Below, piece after piece: positions 42,900 to 51,480 of a DNA stretch of 64,000 bases. The position numbers and the translations under genes are program-made. Position 1 is the stretch's first letter. Each line of letters starts with the position of its first letter. Source of the stretch: JAICXG01 sp036825615 (GTDB taxonomy: Bacteria > Verrucomicrobiota > Verrucomicrobiia > Chthoniobacterales > UBA10450). Under the pieces are notes generated by a model. It searched no databases, was not told the origin of the DNA, and saw nothing but the letters and a program-made list of their open reading frames with translations. The DNA lies in NCBI GenBank assembly GCA_036825615.1, contig DAISXY010000012.1, positions 59,142-123,141 of the forward strand, written 5' to 3'.

Positions 42900-43483
42900 A
42901 GACTTCCAAACCCGAACGCCATCAAATCCCGGTGAGCGACGGCAATCCGCCGCCTGATGCGAAGACTGATAGCCGGCCAAACGATCCCGCGCCGGTCGCC
43001 GCGGAGGCCGACAGCGAAGACCCGATCGCGGAAATGCAGGCCGATCTCGATCGTTTCCGCGACCTTGCTCTACGCAGCCAAGCCGATTTCGAGAATTTCA
43101 AGAAGCGCGCCGCGCGGGAAAAGGAGGACGCGATCAAGTATGCGAACAGCTCACTCCTCGAGCGCCTGCTCGCGATCGTGGATAATTTCGAGCTCGGTCT
43201 TGCGGCCGCGAAAGGCGAAGGCGAGAGCTCGCCAATTTATTCCGGGATGAACATGGTTCTGAAACAATTGAATGATTTCCTGACTGAAAGCGGTCTCACG
43301 CCGATCGAGGCGGAGGGCGAGAAGTTCGACCCCAATCTCCACGAAGCGATCGCGCACGAACCGAGCGAAACGGTGCCGGAAGGCGACGTCGTTAGGCAAA
43401 TGCGTCGCGGTTACAAACTCAGGGACCGCCTCTTGCGACCTTCCCGGGTGGTCGTTTCCAGCGGACCGAAAAACGACAGGTGA
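42896..43483 (+). CDS. grpE: nucleotide exchange factor GrpE
   Basis: 195 residues. A charged N-terminus (about 60 residues), then the long coiled-coil helix (LALRSQADFENFKKRAAREKED) and the C-terminal beta domain with FDPNLHEAIAHEPSE and the closing VRQMRRGYKLRDRLLRPSRVVVS. It is the ADP-ATP exchange factor of DnaK. It starts with ATGA overlapping the phosphatase gene and is followed by dnaJ after 82 nt. dnaK is not in the window. Confidence 0.96.
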   Translation: MKTSKPERHQIPVSDGNPPPDAKTDSRPNDPAPVAAEADSEDPIAEMQADLDRFRDLALRSQADFENFKKRAAREKEDAIKYANSSLLERLLAIVDNFELGLAAAKGEGESSPIYSGMNMVLKQLNDFLTESGLTPIEAEGEKFDPNLHEAIAHEPSETVPEGDVVRQMRRGYKLRDRLLRPSRVVVSSGPKNDR

Positions 43484-43565
43484 CGACAGCGGGCGCGACG
43501 CGTAATCTCGGCGCGATCATTGCTGCCTCTCGTCCCTTGTCACTCACCACGCGTCACTCTTTCGA

Positions 43566-44690
43566 ATGACTTCCAAGCGCGATTACTATGAAGTCCTGAG
43601 CGTCTCTCGCAGTGCTTCCGGCGAAGAGATTAAACGCGCCTATCGCAAACTGGCGGTCAAATATCATCCGGACAAAAATCCGGACGACCCGCACGCGGAG
43701 GAGAAGTTCAAGGAACTCGGTGAAGCCTATGATGTGCTCTCCGATCGCGAGAAGCGTGCGGCTTACGACCGCTTCGGCCACGCCGCTTTTGCCCAGGGCG
43801 GCGGACGCGCCGGCGGGTTCCACGATCCGTTTGATATTTTCCGTGAAGTTTTCGGCGGGGGCGGCGGCGGGATTTTCGAGAGCTTTTTTGGCGGCGGCGT
43901 GCAAGCCGACGGGAGCCAGCGCGGGAGCGATCTGCGCTACGACATGCAGGTCACGCTCGAAGAAGCGGCGTTCGGCGTGGAAAAGGAAATCGAAGTGCGC
44001 AAGCTCGACGCCTGCGACAAGTGCAAGGGCTCCGGTGCGGCGCCGGGCTCGCGGGCGGTGACCTGTCCGACTTGCCGCGGACGCGGTCAGGTGGTCAGCT
44101 CGCGTGGATTTTTCCAGGTCTCGCAGACCTGCCCCACCTGTCGCGGCCTGGGCGAAGTGATCGAGCAACCATGTGACCGGTGCGGCGGCGAGGGCCGGGT
44201 GGAAAAAACCAGCCGGATCAAAATCAAAGTCCCGGCCGGAATCGCCCACGGTTCGCGTCTGCGCTCGAGTCGCAACGGCGAGGCGGGGGTGCGCGGCGGA
44301 GAACAGGGCGATCTCTACATCGTCGTGCACGTGAAGGAACATCCGATTTTCTCGCGCGAAGAGGACAACCTGTTTTGCGAGGTGCCGATCTCCTTTGCGA
44401 CCGCGGCACTTGGCGGCGAAGTCCCGGTGCCGACCCTCGAAGGCAAGGCGAGTCTGAAGGTGCCGCCGGGGACGCAAAGCGGCCAGAGTTTCCGGCTCCG
44501 CGGCAAAGGCATCGTGCACGTGAATGGTCGCGAACGCGGGGATCTTTTTGCGCGTCTGCTCGTGGAAGTGCCGACCGATCTCAACAGTGCGCAGCGCCAG
44601 AAGCTGGAGGAATTCGCTGCCCTCTGCGGGGAAGAAAACAGCCCGCTCCACAAGAGTTTCTTCGAACGGGCGAAGGATTTCTTTCGTTAG
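43566..44690 (+). CDS. dnaJ: chaperone DnaJ
   Basis: 374 residues. J domain (1-70) with the HPD motif in KYHPDKNPDDPHAEEKFKEL, Gly/Phe-rich linker (GGGGGGIFESFFGGG), four CxxCxGxG zinc-binding repeats (CDKCKGSG, CPTCRGRG, CPTCRGLG, CDRCGGEG) and the C-terminal substrate domains (VPAGIAHGSRLR, VPPGTQSGQSFRLRGKG). It is a full-length class A Hsp40 that delivers substrates to DnaK. The TAG stop forms part of a 9-mer copy (44684-44692). Confidence 0.97.
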   Translation: MTSKRDYYEVLSVSRSASGEEIKRAYRKLAVKYHPDKNPDDPHAEEKFKELGEAYDVLSDREKRAAYDRFGHAAFAQGGGRAGGFHDPFDIFREVFGGGGGGIFESFFGGGVQADGSQRGSDLRYDMQVTLEEAAFGVEKEIEVRKLDACDKCKGSGAAPGSRAVTCPTCRGRGQVVSSRGFFQVSQTCPTCRGLGEVIEQPCDRCGGEGRVEKTSRIKIKVPAGIAHGSRLRSSRNGEAGVRGGEQGDLYIVVHVKEHPIFSREEDNLFCEVPISFATAALGGEVPVPTLEGKASLKVPPGTQSGQSFRLRGKGIVHVNGRERGDLFARLLVEVPTDLNSAQRQKLEEFAALCGEENSPLHKSFFERAKDFFR

Positions 44691-44743
44691 GCCAAAGCTG
44701 CGGTCGGCTTGACCGTGCAACCACGAAACGGCATTCTGAATTT

Positions 44744-45298
44744 ATGCCCGGCGTCGCCATCGCTCCCTTAACCGTGGAGCATTACAAGCTTCTGCCCGAG
44801 AACGGGCCGCGTTACCAACTCATCGAAGGAGAGCTTTATATGGCCCCCGCCCCGAATCGTTACCATCAGGACATCAGCCGTAACCTTGAGTACATCCTGC
44901 TCGAGTACCTGGACGATCACCCTATCGGGAAACTGTACGACGCCCCTTTTGATGTTTACCTCGACGAACATAACGTTTTTCAACCAGACATCGTTGTGGT
45001 CCTGAACGAACGCCTGAGCATCCTGACCGATGCGGGCGCAGAGGGTGCGCCGAATTTTGTCGTTGAGATTCTGTCGCCCAAGACCGCCCGTCTCGACCGC
45101 GACAATAAGCGCGCTGTTTACGCCCGCTCCGGCGTGCAGGAGCTTTGGATCATCGGACCCGATTCGCAGACAATCGAGGTTTTCAACCTGCCGCAGGATG
45201 CCGCCCGGCCACTCGTGATCCATCATGCCGCGGCCCGGTTCAGTTCGGCGCTTTTTCCCGGGCTGGAATTTGACGCCGTTCGCATCTTCGCTCGTTAG
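44744..45298 (+). CDS. Uma2 family (DUF820) putative endonuclease
   Basis: 184 residues from ATG 44744. PLTVEHYKLLPENGPRYQLIEGELYM, VFQPDIVVV, PNFVVEILSPKTARLDRDNKRAVYARSGVQELWIIGP are the PD-(D/E)xK-like signatures of Uma2: Glu of EGEL, Asp of QPDIV, and the E-x-L-S-P-x-T stretch with later Lys. These are common in cyanobacteria and Verrucomicrobia; a nuclease role is predicted, not shown. Its TAG stop lies in a 9-mer copy (45292-45300). Confidence 0.92.
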   Translation: MPGVAIAPLTVEHYKLLPENGPRYQLIEGELYMAPAPNRYHQDISRNLEYILLEYLDDHPIGKLYDAPFDVYLDEHNVFQPDIVVVLNERLSILTDAGAEGAPNFVVEILSPKTARLDRDNKRAVYARSGVQELWIIGPDSQTIEVFNLPQDAARPLVIHHAAARFSSALFPGLEFDAVRIFAR

Positions 45299-45342
45299 GC
45301 CGCGCGCGGCGTCGCGAGAATTTCCAGGTTGCGGTCCCTGCC

Positions 45343-46098
45343 ATGCATCGTTTTTACCTTTCGCCTGACGACTGGCAATCGCTCCGCCTGAGCGGCTCGG
45401 ACGCGCACCATGCCCGCAATGTCCTGCGGCTGACGCCGCGAGATCGCGTCACAGTCTTCGACGGGCGCGGCCGCGAAGCGACGGCGGAGATTCGTGCGCT
45501 CGGCCCCGACACGATTCAATTGCGCTTCCTCGAGGAAACCATGAGCCCGCGGCTGCGCGCGCGGATCGCGCTCGCGCAGGCGATCCCGAAAGGCAAAAAC
45601 ATGGAGCTGATCGTGCAGAAAGCCGTGGAGATCGGCGCCGCGGAAATTTTCCCGCTGCTCTCCGCGCGCACTGTCGTGCACCTGAGCCCGGAGAGCGCGG
45701 AGCAGAAACAGGCGAAATGGCAGACGATCGCGATCGAAGCGGCGAAGCAATGCGGGCAGAACTGGCTGCCACAAATTCATCTCCCGCGCGCTCCCGGAGA
45801 GTTTTTCGCGAGTCAGACAGCGGCTGGGTTCGATCTGCGCCTCGTTGGGTCGCTTCAGCCAGGGGCAATGCACCTGAAAAAAATCCTGAGCGAATACGCG
45901 CGGACGCATGGCGGCGCGCAGCCCGAGACCGTGCTTATGCTCGTCGGACCAGAAGGCGATTTCACACCGGCCGAGATTGCGCTCGCCCGTTCGCACGGCT
46001 GTTTGCCTCTCACGCTCGGGCCGATTGTCCTGCGGGTGGAAACGGCGGCGATTTACTGCCTGAGTATCCTCTCCTATGAATTGTTAGGCGAAGCCTAA
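45343..46098 (+). CDS. rsmE: 16S rRNA m3U1498 methyltransferase
   Basis: 251 residues. The N-terminal PUA-like part (HHARNVLRLTPRDRVTVFDG) precedes a SPOUT fold with AIPKGKNMELIVQKAVEIGAAEIFPL, LVGPEGDFTPAEIALARSHGCLPLTLGPIVLRVETAAI, the classic knot motifs binding SAM. It methylates U1498 of 16S rRNA. It stands alone between the Uma2 gene and a convergent RNA-binding protein gene. Confidence 0.95.
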   Translation: MHRFYLSPDDWQSLRLSGSDAHHARNVLRLTPRDRVTVFDGRGREATAEIRALGPDTIQLRFLEETMSPRLRARIALAQAIPKGKNMELIVQKAVEIGAAEIFPLLSARTVVHLSPESAEQKQAKWQTIAIEAAKQCGQNWLPQIHLPRAPGEFFASQTAAGFDLRLVGSLQPGAMHLKKILSEYARTHGGAQPETVLMLVGPEGDFTPAEIALARSHGCLPLTLGPIVLRVETAAIYCLSILSYELLGEA

Positions 46099-46176
46099 GC
46101 TCCTGTAGCGACGGTTTGGACCGCGAGGAAGCTTGGCAGAATCGGTGCGGACGGCCGTGATATACCGCCGTTACAG

Positions 46177-46548
46177 CTACCGGCCGCGGCGCGAGCCGCC
46201 GTCGCGACGTCCGCCTCCGCCGTAGCCACCACCGCCATAGCCACCGCCCCCGCCACCGTAACCCCGACCACCGCCGCCGCCGCCGCCGGAGGGGCGTGGT
46301 TCGCGCGGACGCGCTTCGTTCACGGTCAATGGCCGGCCGTCATGCGTCGTTCCATTGAACTTCGCGATCGCATTCTGCGCATCCTGTTCCGATGCCATCG
46401 TGACGAAAGCAAAGCCGCGCGATTTGCCGGTGAACTTGTCCTGCATAAGCATGACTTCGTTCACCTGGCCAGCTTGAGTGAAGAGGTCCTGCAGGTCGGT
46501 TTCAGTGGTGTTGAAGGAGAGGTTTCCTACGTATAGTTTCGTGCCCAT
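46177..46548 (-). CDS. glycine-rich RNA-binding protein (single RRM)
   Basis: 123 residues. One RRM domain (1-80) with RNP2 KLYVGNLSF and RNP1 KSRGFAFVTM, then a Gly/Tyr/Arg-rich tail (GGGGRGYGGGGGGYGGG). These resemble the Rbp proteins of cyanobacteria and many other bacteria, thought to bind mRNA and be cold-responsive. The 157-bp gap upstream to the divergent KS gene is long enough for a regulatory 5' leader, though no conserved cold box was recognised. Confidence 0.95.
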   Translation of the reverse strand: MGTKLYVGNLSFNTTETDLQDLFTQAGQVNEVMLMQDKFTGKSRGFAFVTMASEQDAQNAIAKFNGTTHDGRPLTVNEARPREPRPSGGGGGGGRGYGGGGGGYGGGGYGGGGRRDGGSRRGR

Positions 46549-46705
46549 TTGGGTTTATCCTCGGCGAAACGCTGCTCGGCCACTGTTCCCGTTTGTCGGA
46601 TTTCAAATCGTCACTGATAAACTCACCTGACAATCCACCAACGTCCGGACCGCGATTTCTGGCCGACATTTAAGATAGGTCGCGATTCAAAGCAAGCGGA
46701 ATAAA

Positions 46706-47956
46706 GTGAAGTTTTTAAGGACCCAAATGAGCCGCCAAAAGCGCCGCACGCACGAGGGAAAAACGGTTCGAGTCGCGGTCGTGGCGGCGGGTGTGGTTTC
46801 TCCTCTCGGGCTCGGCTGCACAGCGACGCTCGAGGCGCTTCGGGAAGCGCGCGATTGTATCACACCGGTCGAGACCTTTTCCGTCGAGCAATGCCGCTGC
46901 AAAACCGCCGGTCAGGTGAAGGACAGCTGGCTGGATGAGGTTGGGTGGGAGGATCGGCGGAGGGGCCGCCTTCATCGCGTTTCCCGGATGATGATCGCGG
47001 CGCTGCGCGAAGTGCTTGCCCAGGCGCCCGAGTTCCGGCCGCAATTGAGCGTCGTCGGCACGACCAGCGGGGGGATGAGCTTCGGGGAGCAATATTATCG
47101 TGCCTTGCAGGAGATGGCCCCCGCGGTTGCATGGGCGCCGCGATGGATCGCAAACTACCCGCCGCAAAAGGCGGCCGTCGACGCGCTCGAAGCCTGCGGC
47201 CTGGCCAGTCCATGTCAGGTCATTGCCAACGCCTGCGCTTCGGGCACGAACGCGATCGGCCACGCCTTTGAATGCATTCGTTCCGGACGTTATGAACGCG
47301 TCCTCACTGGCGGTTATGACGCGCTCTCCGAATTGGTGTTTGTCGGCTTTGACTGTTTGCAGGCGGCGACGCCGGAGAAATGCCGGCCTTTTGATGGGAG
47401 CCGCAGCGGTCTGGTTCTGGGCGAAGGCGCGGCCCTGCTCGCGCTCGAAGATCTCGAGCAAGCCGAGGCGTGCGGGGCAACCGTCCTCGGCGAGATCACC
47501 GGCTACGGCATTTCAACCGACAATCATCATCTCACCCAGCCGCATCCATCCGGCGTCGGACCGCGCCAGGCGATGGAGCGAGCGCTGCACAGCGCGGGCA
47601 TAGCACCGGAGGAGATTGAGTATGTGAACGCGCATGGCACGGCCACCGCCTTTAACGATGCGGCCGAGGGAAAGGCGACGATGGAGTTGTTCGGCCGCGT
47701 GCCGATCAGCTCGAGCAAGAGCATGATGGGCCATTCGTTAGGCGCGGCCGGGGCGGTCGAGGCGGTCTTTACCCTCCTTGCTTTGCGGGCAGGATTTCTC
47801 CCGGCGAATATCAACTTCCGGGTTTGCGATCCGGCGCTGGAGCTGGATGTGGTCGCGAACCGGGTCCGGGTGGCGACGGCGCGCCGGGCTCTCTCAAATT
47901 CGTTCGGGTTCGGAGGGACAAACGCTTCGATCGTAATCGAGACGCGCCCGGCATGA
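46706..47956 (+). CDS. beta-ketoacyl-ACP synthase (KSalpha of a KS/CLF pair)
   Basis: 416 residues from ATG 46706; ATG 46727 is an alternative. Thiolase fold with an intact catalytic triad: Cys in IANACASGTNAIGHAF (about residue 178), His in VNAHGTATAFNDA (about 311) and His in SMMGHSLGAAGAVEA (about 346), plus NSFGFGGTNAS at the end. It condenses malonyl-ACP with an acyl chain. It overlaps a synthase-like gene lacking the triad by 4 nt, so the two probably form a KS-chain length factor heterodimer as in type II polyketide or aryl polyene pathways. No ACP, ketoreductase or dehydratase is near. Confidence 0.88.
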   Translation: MKFLRTQMSRQKRRTHEGKTVRVAVVAAGVVSPLGLGCTATLEALREARDCITPVETFSVEQCRCKTAGQVKDSWLDEVGWEDRRRGRLHRVSRMMIAALREVLAQAPEFRPQLSVVGTTSGGMSFGEQYYRALQEMAPAVAWAPRWIANYPPQKAAVDALEACGLASPCQVIANACASGTNAIGHAFECIRSGRYERVLTGGYDALSELVFVGFDCLQAATPEKCRPFDGSRSGLVLGEGAALLALEDLEQAEACGATVLGEITGYGISTDNHHLTQPHPSGVGPRQAMERALHSAGIAPEEIEYVNAHGTATAFNDAAEGKATMELFGRVPISSSKSMMGHSLGAAGAVEAVFTLLALRAGFLPANINFRVCDPALELDVVANRVRVATARRALSNSFGFGGTNASIVIETRPA

Positions 47957-49080
47957 GCTTGCGTCTTGCCGGGCTGGGCTGGGTCACACCACTCGGCAGC
48001 GACCTCGATTCGGTCTGGAACAAGCTGCTTGCCGGCGAGGAAGCAAAGCCCGCGACGCTCAGCAGTTCGTTAGGCAAGAAACCGGATTACCAGGTGTTCG
48101 CAGTTCCGCCGGAGGCGATTGCGGGCGCGGCTCGCTTCCCGCGGCTCCGGCGCTCGAGCGCGATCTCGCGCTTCGCGGTTGTCGCCGGCCTGGCGGCGCT
48201 CGAGAACGCCGGGATCGAGCTCGACGAAACTACTGCCGCGCGCACCGCGCTGGTTTTTGCGATCTCGAACGGCGGAGTGGTTTACACGAAGCGGTTCTAT
48301 CACGAGATCGTCCACTCCGGGGCGGCCGCGGCCAGTCCGCTGCTTTTTCCCGAGACGGTTTTCAACGCGCCCGCCAGTCATCTGGCAGCGATCCTCGGGA
48401 TTACAGGCGCAAGCTATACGGTGGTAGGCGATGGCGCGGTCGGAGTTCTCGCCCTCCAGATGGCGGAGGATTTGATGGCAAACCCGGAACTCGATCGCTG
48501 TCTTGTGGTGGGCGCGGAAGAGGCCGACTGGTTGCTCTGCGATGCATATCGCAAGTGGCGTCTGCTGCGTGCTGCTCCGCCGGTCGAGCCGTTTGCGCAA
48601 CCGCCGCGTGGGATGATCCTGAGCGAAGGCGCGGGGGCAATCCTGCTCGCGCGCGAGGGCGCGGTTTCGCTCGAGCGTGTGCATCCGGGCGGAAATTTTG
48701 CGCGGCGGACCGAGCTTGTTCTTCAACTCAGCGCGATCTGCGCCGAACTGGCCGAAGCAGGACCGGCAGATCTTTTGCTGGCGAGCGCGAACGGCACCTT
48801 CATCGATCTGGCAGAGAGAACAGCGGCGGGAAAAAATTTTTCCGGCGCCGCTCTCTACAGCCCAAAGCCGGCGCTGGGTGAAAGTGTGGCCGCGGGCGGA
48901 CTCTGGCAGCTGATTTGCGCTGCGCTCGCCTTGCGCCGGCAGCAGCTGCCTCCTCTTCTCCACGCGCCCGAGAATTTTGCCCTAACGACGCCGCGAGCCG
49001 GCGCAACTCCATGGCGGCGCGCCGTAATCACAACCTGCGGGCTCAACCAGCAGTTCGGCGCGGTCGCGCTCTCGCTTTAG
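47953..49080 (+). CDS. chain-length-factor-like ketosynthase homologue (catalytic triad missing)
   Basis: 375 residues from ATG 47953 (ATGA overlap with the KS gene). Overall ketosynthase fold (LRLAGLGWVTPLGSDLDSVW, GMILSEGAGAILLARE). The Cys position reads TVVGDGAVGVLALQ, the first His motif has become SANGTFIDLAERT, and the second SPKPALGESVAAGG: Cys, His and His are all gone. That is the state of KSbeta/CLF subunits, which set chain length. Pairing with the intact KS upstream fits. The product of the pair is unknown. Confidence 0.82.
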   Translation: MSLRLAGLGWVTPLGSDLDSVWNKLLAGEEAKPATLSSSLGKKPDYQVFAVPPEAIAGAARFPRLRRSSAISRFAVVAGLAALENAGIELDETTAARTALVFAISNGGVVYTKRFYHEIVHSGAAAASPLLFPETVFNAPASHLAAILGITGASYTVVGDGAVGVLALQMAEDLMANPELDRCLVVGAEEADWLLCDAYRKWRLLRAAPPVEPFAQPPRGMILSEGAGAILLAREGAVSLERVHPGGNFARRTELVLQLSAICAELAEAGPADLLLASANGTFIDLAERTAAGKNFSGAALYSPKPALGESVAAGGLWQLICAALALRRQQLPPLLHAPENFALTTPRAGATPWRRAVITTCGLNQQFGAVALSL

Positions 49081-49145
49081 CTGTTTTGACTTTCGGCTTT
49101 TCACTTTGCAAGGATTTCGCCGCGCCGTTACTTTCGGCGTCCGCG

Positions 49146-51392
49146 ATGCGCAAGACGGCTTTCCTGTTTCTTCTCTTCTGCGTCGTCGCTCGCGCCCGCG
49201 CCCAGAACCTGGAAGGGCCCGGCGCGCTCCCGATCGAAATCAATGCGACCGGCCGAACAACCTACGAGAACGGAATTGCGACCGCGCACGACAATGTCTC
49301 GATCCATTTTGGCGACACCGACATCTATTCCGATTTCGCCCAGTATGATGTCCACAAGCATGTCGTTCTCTTGCGCGGTCATGTGCGGATCTATCGCGGC
49401 AACACCCTTTACCTGGGCGAGGAAGCAACCTATGACGTCGACACCAAAGCCGTCACCGCCCAGCACATGCGCTCGGGCACTTATCCCTACCTGGTTGCCG
49501 GCCAAAACGTCACCAGCACGTCGGATGAAGAGTATCATGTGACGCACGGCAGTTTTACCACCCACGACGTCGAACATCCGGATTATCACCTCAACGCCAA
49601 GACAGTTCGGATTTATCCCGACGATCGCGTCGTGATGAAAAGCGTCACCTTCTACATCGGCGACATTCCCATCTTTTGGTGGCCGTATGTTTACCAGTCG
49701 CTCGACCGCTCCTTCAGCTACTCGATTGCCCCGGCCTATCTCAGCTCGTGGGGACCGTCGCTCCTCGGGCAAGTCACCTTTCCGATGGGCGACAACATCA
49801 CGAGCACGGTGAAGTTCGATTATCGCACCCGGCGCGGACCGGCGATTGGGTTCGACTCCGATATCCGCTACGGGAAGAACGACCGCAGCGTCGCCAAGAT
49901 CGTAACCTATTTTCTCCAGGACCAAAATCCCGACTTGAACCGCACTTCCCTGCCCCGGCCCGGCACGCCCACGAGCCGCTATCGGTTCTCGCTCCAGGAT
50001 CGCACGCGAATCACTGACGATCTCGATCTTAAGATCGATGTGACGAAGCTGAGCGACGCTTTTCTGCTCCAGGATTTCTTTCCCTCAGAATTTCGGATCA
50101 ATCCGCAGCCGGACAATGTCGTTGCCCTAACGAAGACAAGTCCCTGGTATTCGCTCACGGCTTACGGACGGTTTCAGCTCAACACTTTCTTTGAAACGAC
50201 CGAACGGCTTCCGGAAGTCGCGCTCGATATCAAGCGACACGGCCTCTTTGGCGGGCCGATTTTCTATGAAGGCGAGACGAGTCTGGGCGAACTGCAACGC
50301 AACTTTCCCGCGAACTCGATCTTCCAGGACTACAATGTTTTTAGGATCGATTCGTTCCATCAGTTCACTTACCCGAACACCTACTTTGGTTTCCTCTCGA
50401 TTGTGCCGCGGGCCGGGTTTCGCGAGACCTATTACAGCGCCACGCAGCAATTGAACCCGCTCCTTCCGCCAATCGTGTTCGGACCGGATGCGCCGGAGTT
50501 TCCCCTCCCGAATCCTGAGACCAGTTTACCGAGCGAAAAACTCGGATCGACCTGGCGAACGATCTTCAACGCCGGGGTTGAAGGCTCATTCAAGATTTCG
50601 CGCGAGTGGGATGAAGTCCAGAATCGCACCTTTGGGCTCGACGGTTTGCGCCATGTAATCCAGCCCTACTTCGATTTCTCGTGGGTTTCCTCGCCGAACA
50701 TTGATCCGGCGATCATCGAGCAGTTCGATCGGGTAACCCCGTCAACCAAGCTCAACCCGATTGACTTCCCGCAATACACCTCGATCGACGCGATCGATAA
50801 CTGGACGATCGCCCGCATCGGCGTGCGCAATCGGCTCCAGACCCGGCGCGACGACCTGACCGTGAGCTGGCTCGAGCTTGAAACCTATGTGGATGTGAAC
50901 TTCAACAATCCCTTCGACAAGACCGACTACTCGAATGTCTTTAACAAGCTCACCTTCACCCCGGTGCCATGGGCGACCCTGGTGGTCGATTCGCAGCTGC
51001 CCTTGCTCGACCACGGTTTCACCGAAGTGAACACGAGCGTCAATTTCAAGCCGACTGCGAACACCATCCTCAGCTTTGGCCATCGGTATTTGCAGGGGAA
51101 CCCCTTTTTCGTCGATAGCAGCCTCTTCACCGTCGGCGGTTACTACCGGATTGACGAGAATTGGGGCTTCGGCTTTTTCGAGCAATACGAAGCCGAGACC
51201 AAGATGCTGGAACAGCAGCGCTACTCGATTTATCGCGACCTGACGAGCTGGGTGGCGTCGTTAGGCGCGATCATTCAAGACAACGGCGGAGTGAAGGAAT
51301 ACGGCGTTCTCCTCACCTTTACCCTCAAAGCCTTTCCCAAGTTTGGACTCGACCTGAACTTCGATCCCGCCGGGACCAACCAAAACCAATGA
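49146..51392 (+). CDS. lptD: LptD/OstA-like outer-membrane LPS assembly protein
   Basis: 748 residues from ATG 49146; the frame is open upstream inside the CLF gene but the signal peptide (MRKTAFLFLLFCVVARARAQ) begins here. Residues about 35-200 form the OstA/LptA-like beta-jellyroll (NGIATAHDNVSIHFGDTDIY, YLGEEATYDV). The rest is a barrel rich in alternating aromatic strands (VTFYIGDIPIFWWPYVYQSL, FGLDGLRHVIQPYFDFSW), the LptD C-terminal domain. It inserts LPS-like lipid at the cell surface. No LptE-like gene is next to it. Confidence is lower for LPS specificity since Verrucomicrobia LPS varies. Confidence 0.83.
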   Translation: MRKTAFLFLLFCVVARARAQNLEGPGALPIEINATGRTTYENGIATAHDNVSIHFGDTDIYSDFAQYDVHKHVVLLRGHVRIYRGNTLYLGEEATYDVDTKAVTAQHMRSGTYPYLVAGQNVTSTSDEEYHVTHGSFTTHDVEHPDYHLNAKTVRIYPDDRVVMKSVTFYIGDIPIFWWPYVYQSLDRSFSYSIAPAYLSSWGPSLLGQVTFPMGDNITSTVKFDYRTRRGPAIGFDSDIRYGKNDRSVAKIVTYFLQDQNPDLNRTSLPRPGTPTSRYRFSLQDRTRITDDLDLKIDVTKLSDAFLLQDFFPSEFRINPQPDNVVALTKTSPWYSLTAYGRFQLNTFFETTERLPEVALDIKRHGLFGGPIFYEGETSLGELQRNFPANSIFQDYNVFRIDSFHQFTYPNTYFGFLSIVPRAGFRETYYSATQQLNPLLPPIVFGPDAPEFPLPNPETSLPSEKLGSTWRTIFNAGVEGSFKISREWDEVQNRTFGLDGLRHVIQPYFDFSWVSSPNIDPAIIEQFDRVTPSTKLNPIDFPQYTSIDAIDNWTIARIGVRNRLQTRRDDLTVSWLELETYVDVNFNNPFDKTDYSNVFNKLTFTPVPWATLVVDSQLPLLDHGFTEVNTSVNFKPTANTILSFGHRYLQGNPFFVDSSLFTVGGYYRIDENWGFGFFEQYEAETKMLEQQRYSIYRDLTSWVASLGAIIQDNGGVKEYGVLLTFTLKAFPKFGLDLNFDPAGTNQNQ

Positions 51393-51480
51393 GCGCGTGA
51401 ACGGAGACGACTGACGCGAGATTCGCCCGCCGCCGCCTTGCGGCTTTCCGATTCACGATCCACGATTCACCTAATTTCCC

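Noticed and set aside
44180..44743. Upstream extension of the Uma2 frame into dnaJ
   Set aside because: The Uma2 domain begins at ATG 44744; the upstream part is a dnaJ shadow.
48915..49145. Upstream extension of the LptD-like frame
   Set aside because: It lies inside the CLF gene, and a clean signal peptide begins at ATG 49146.
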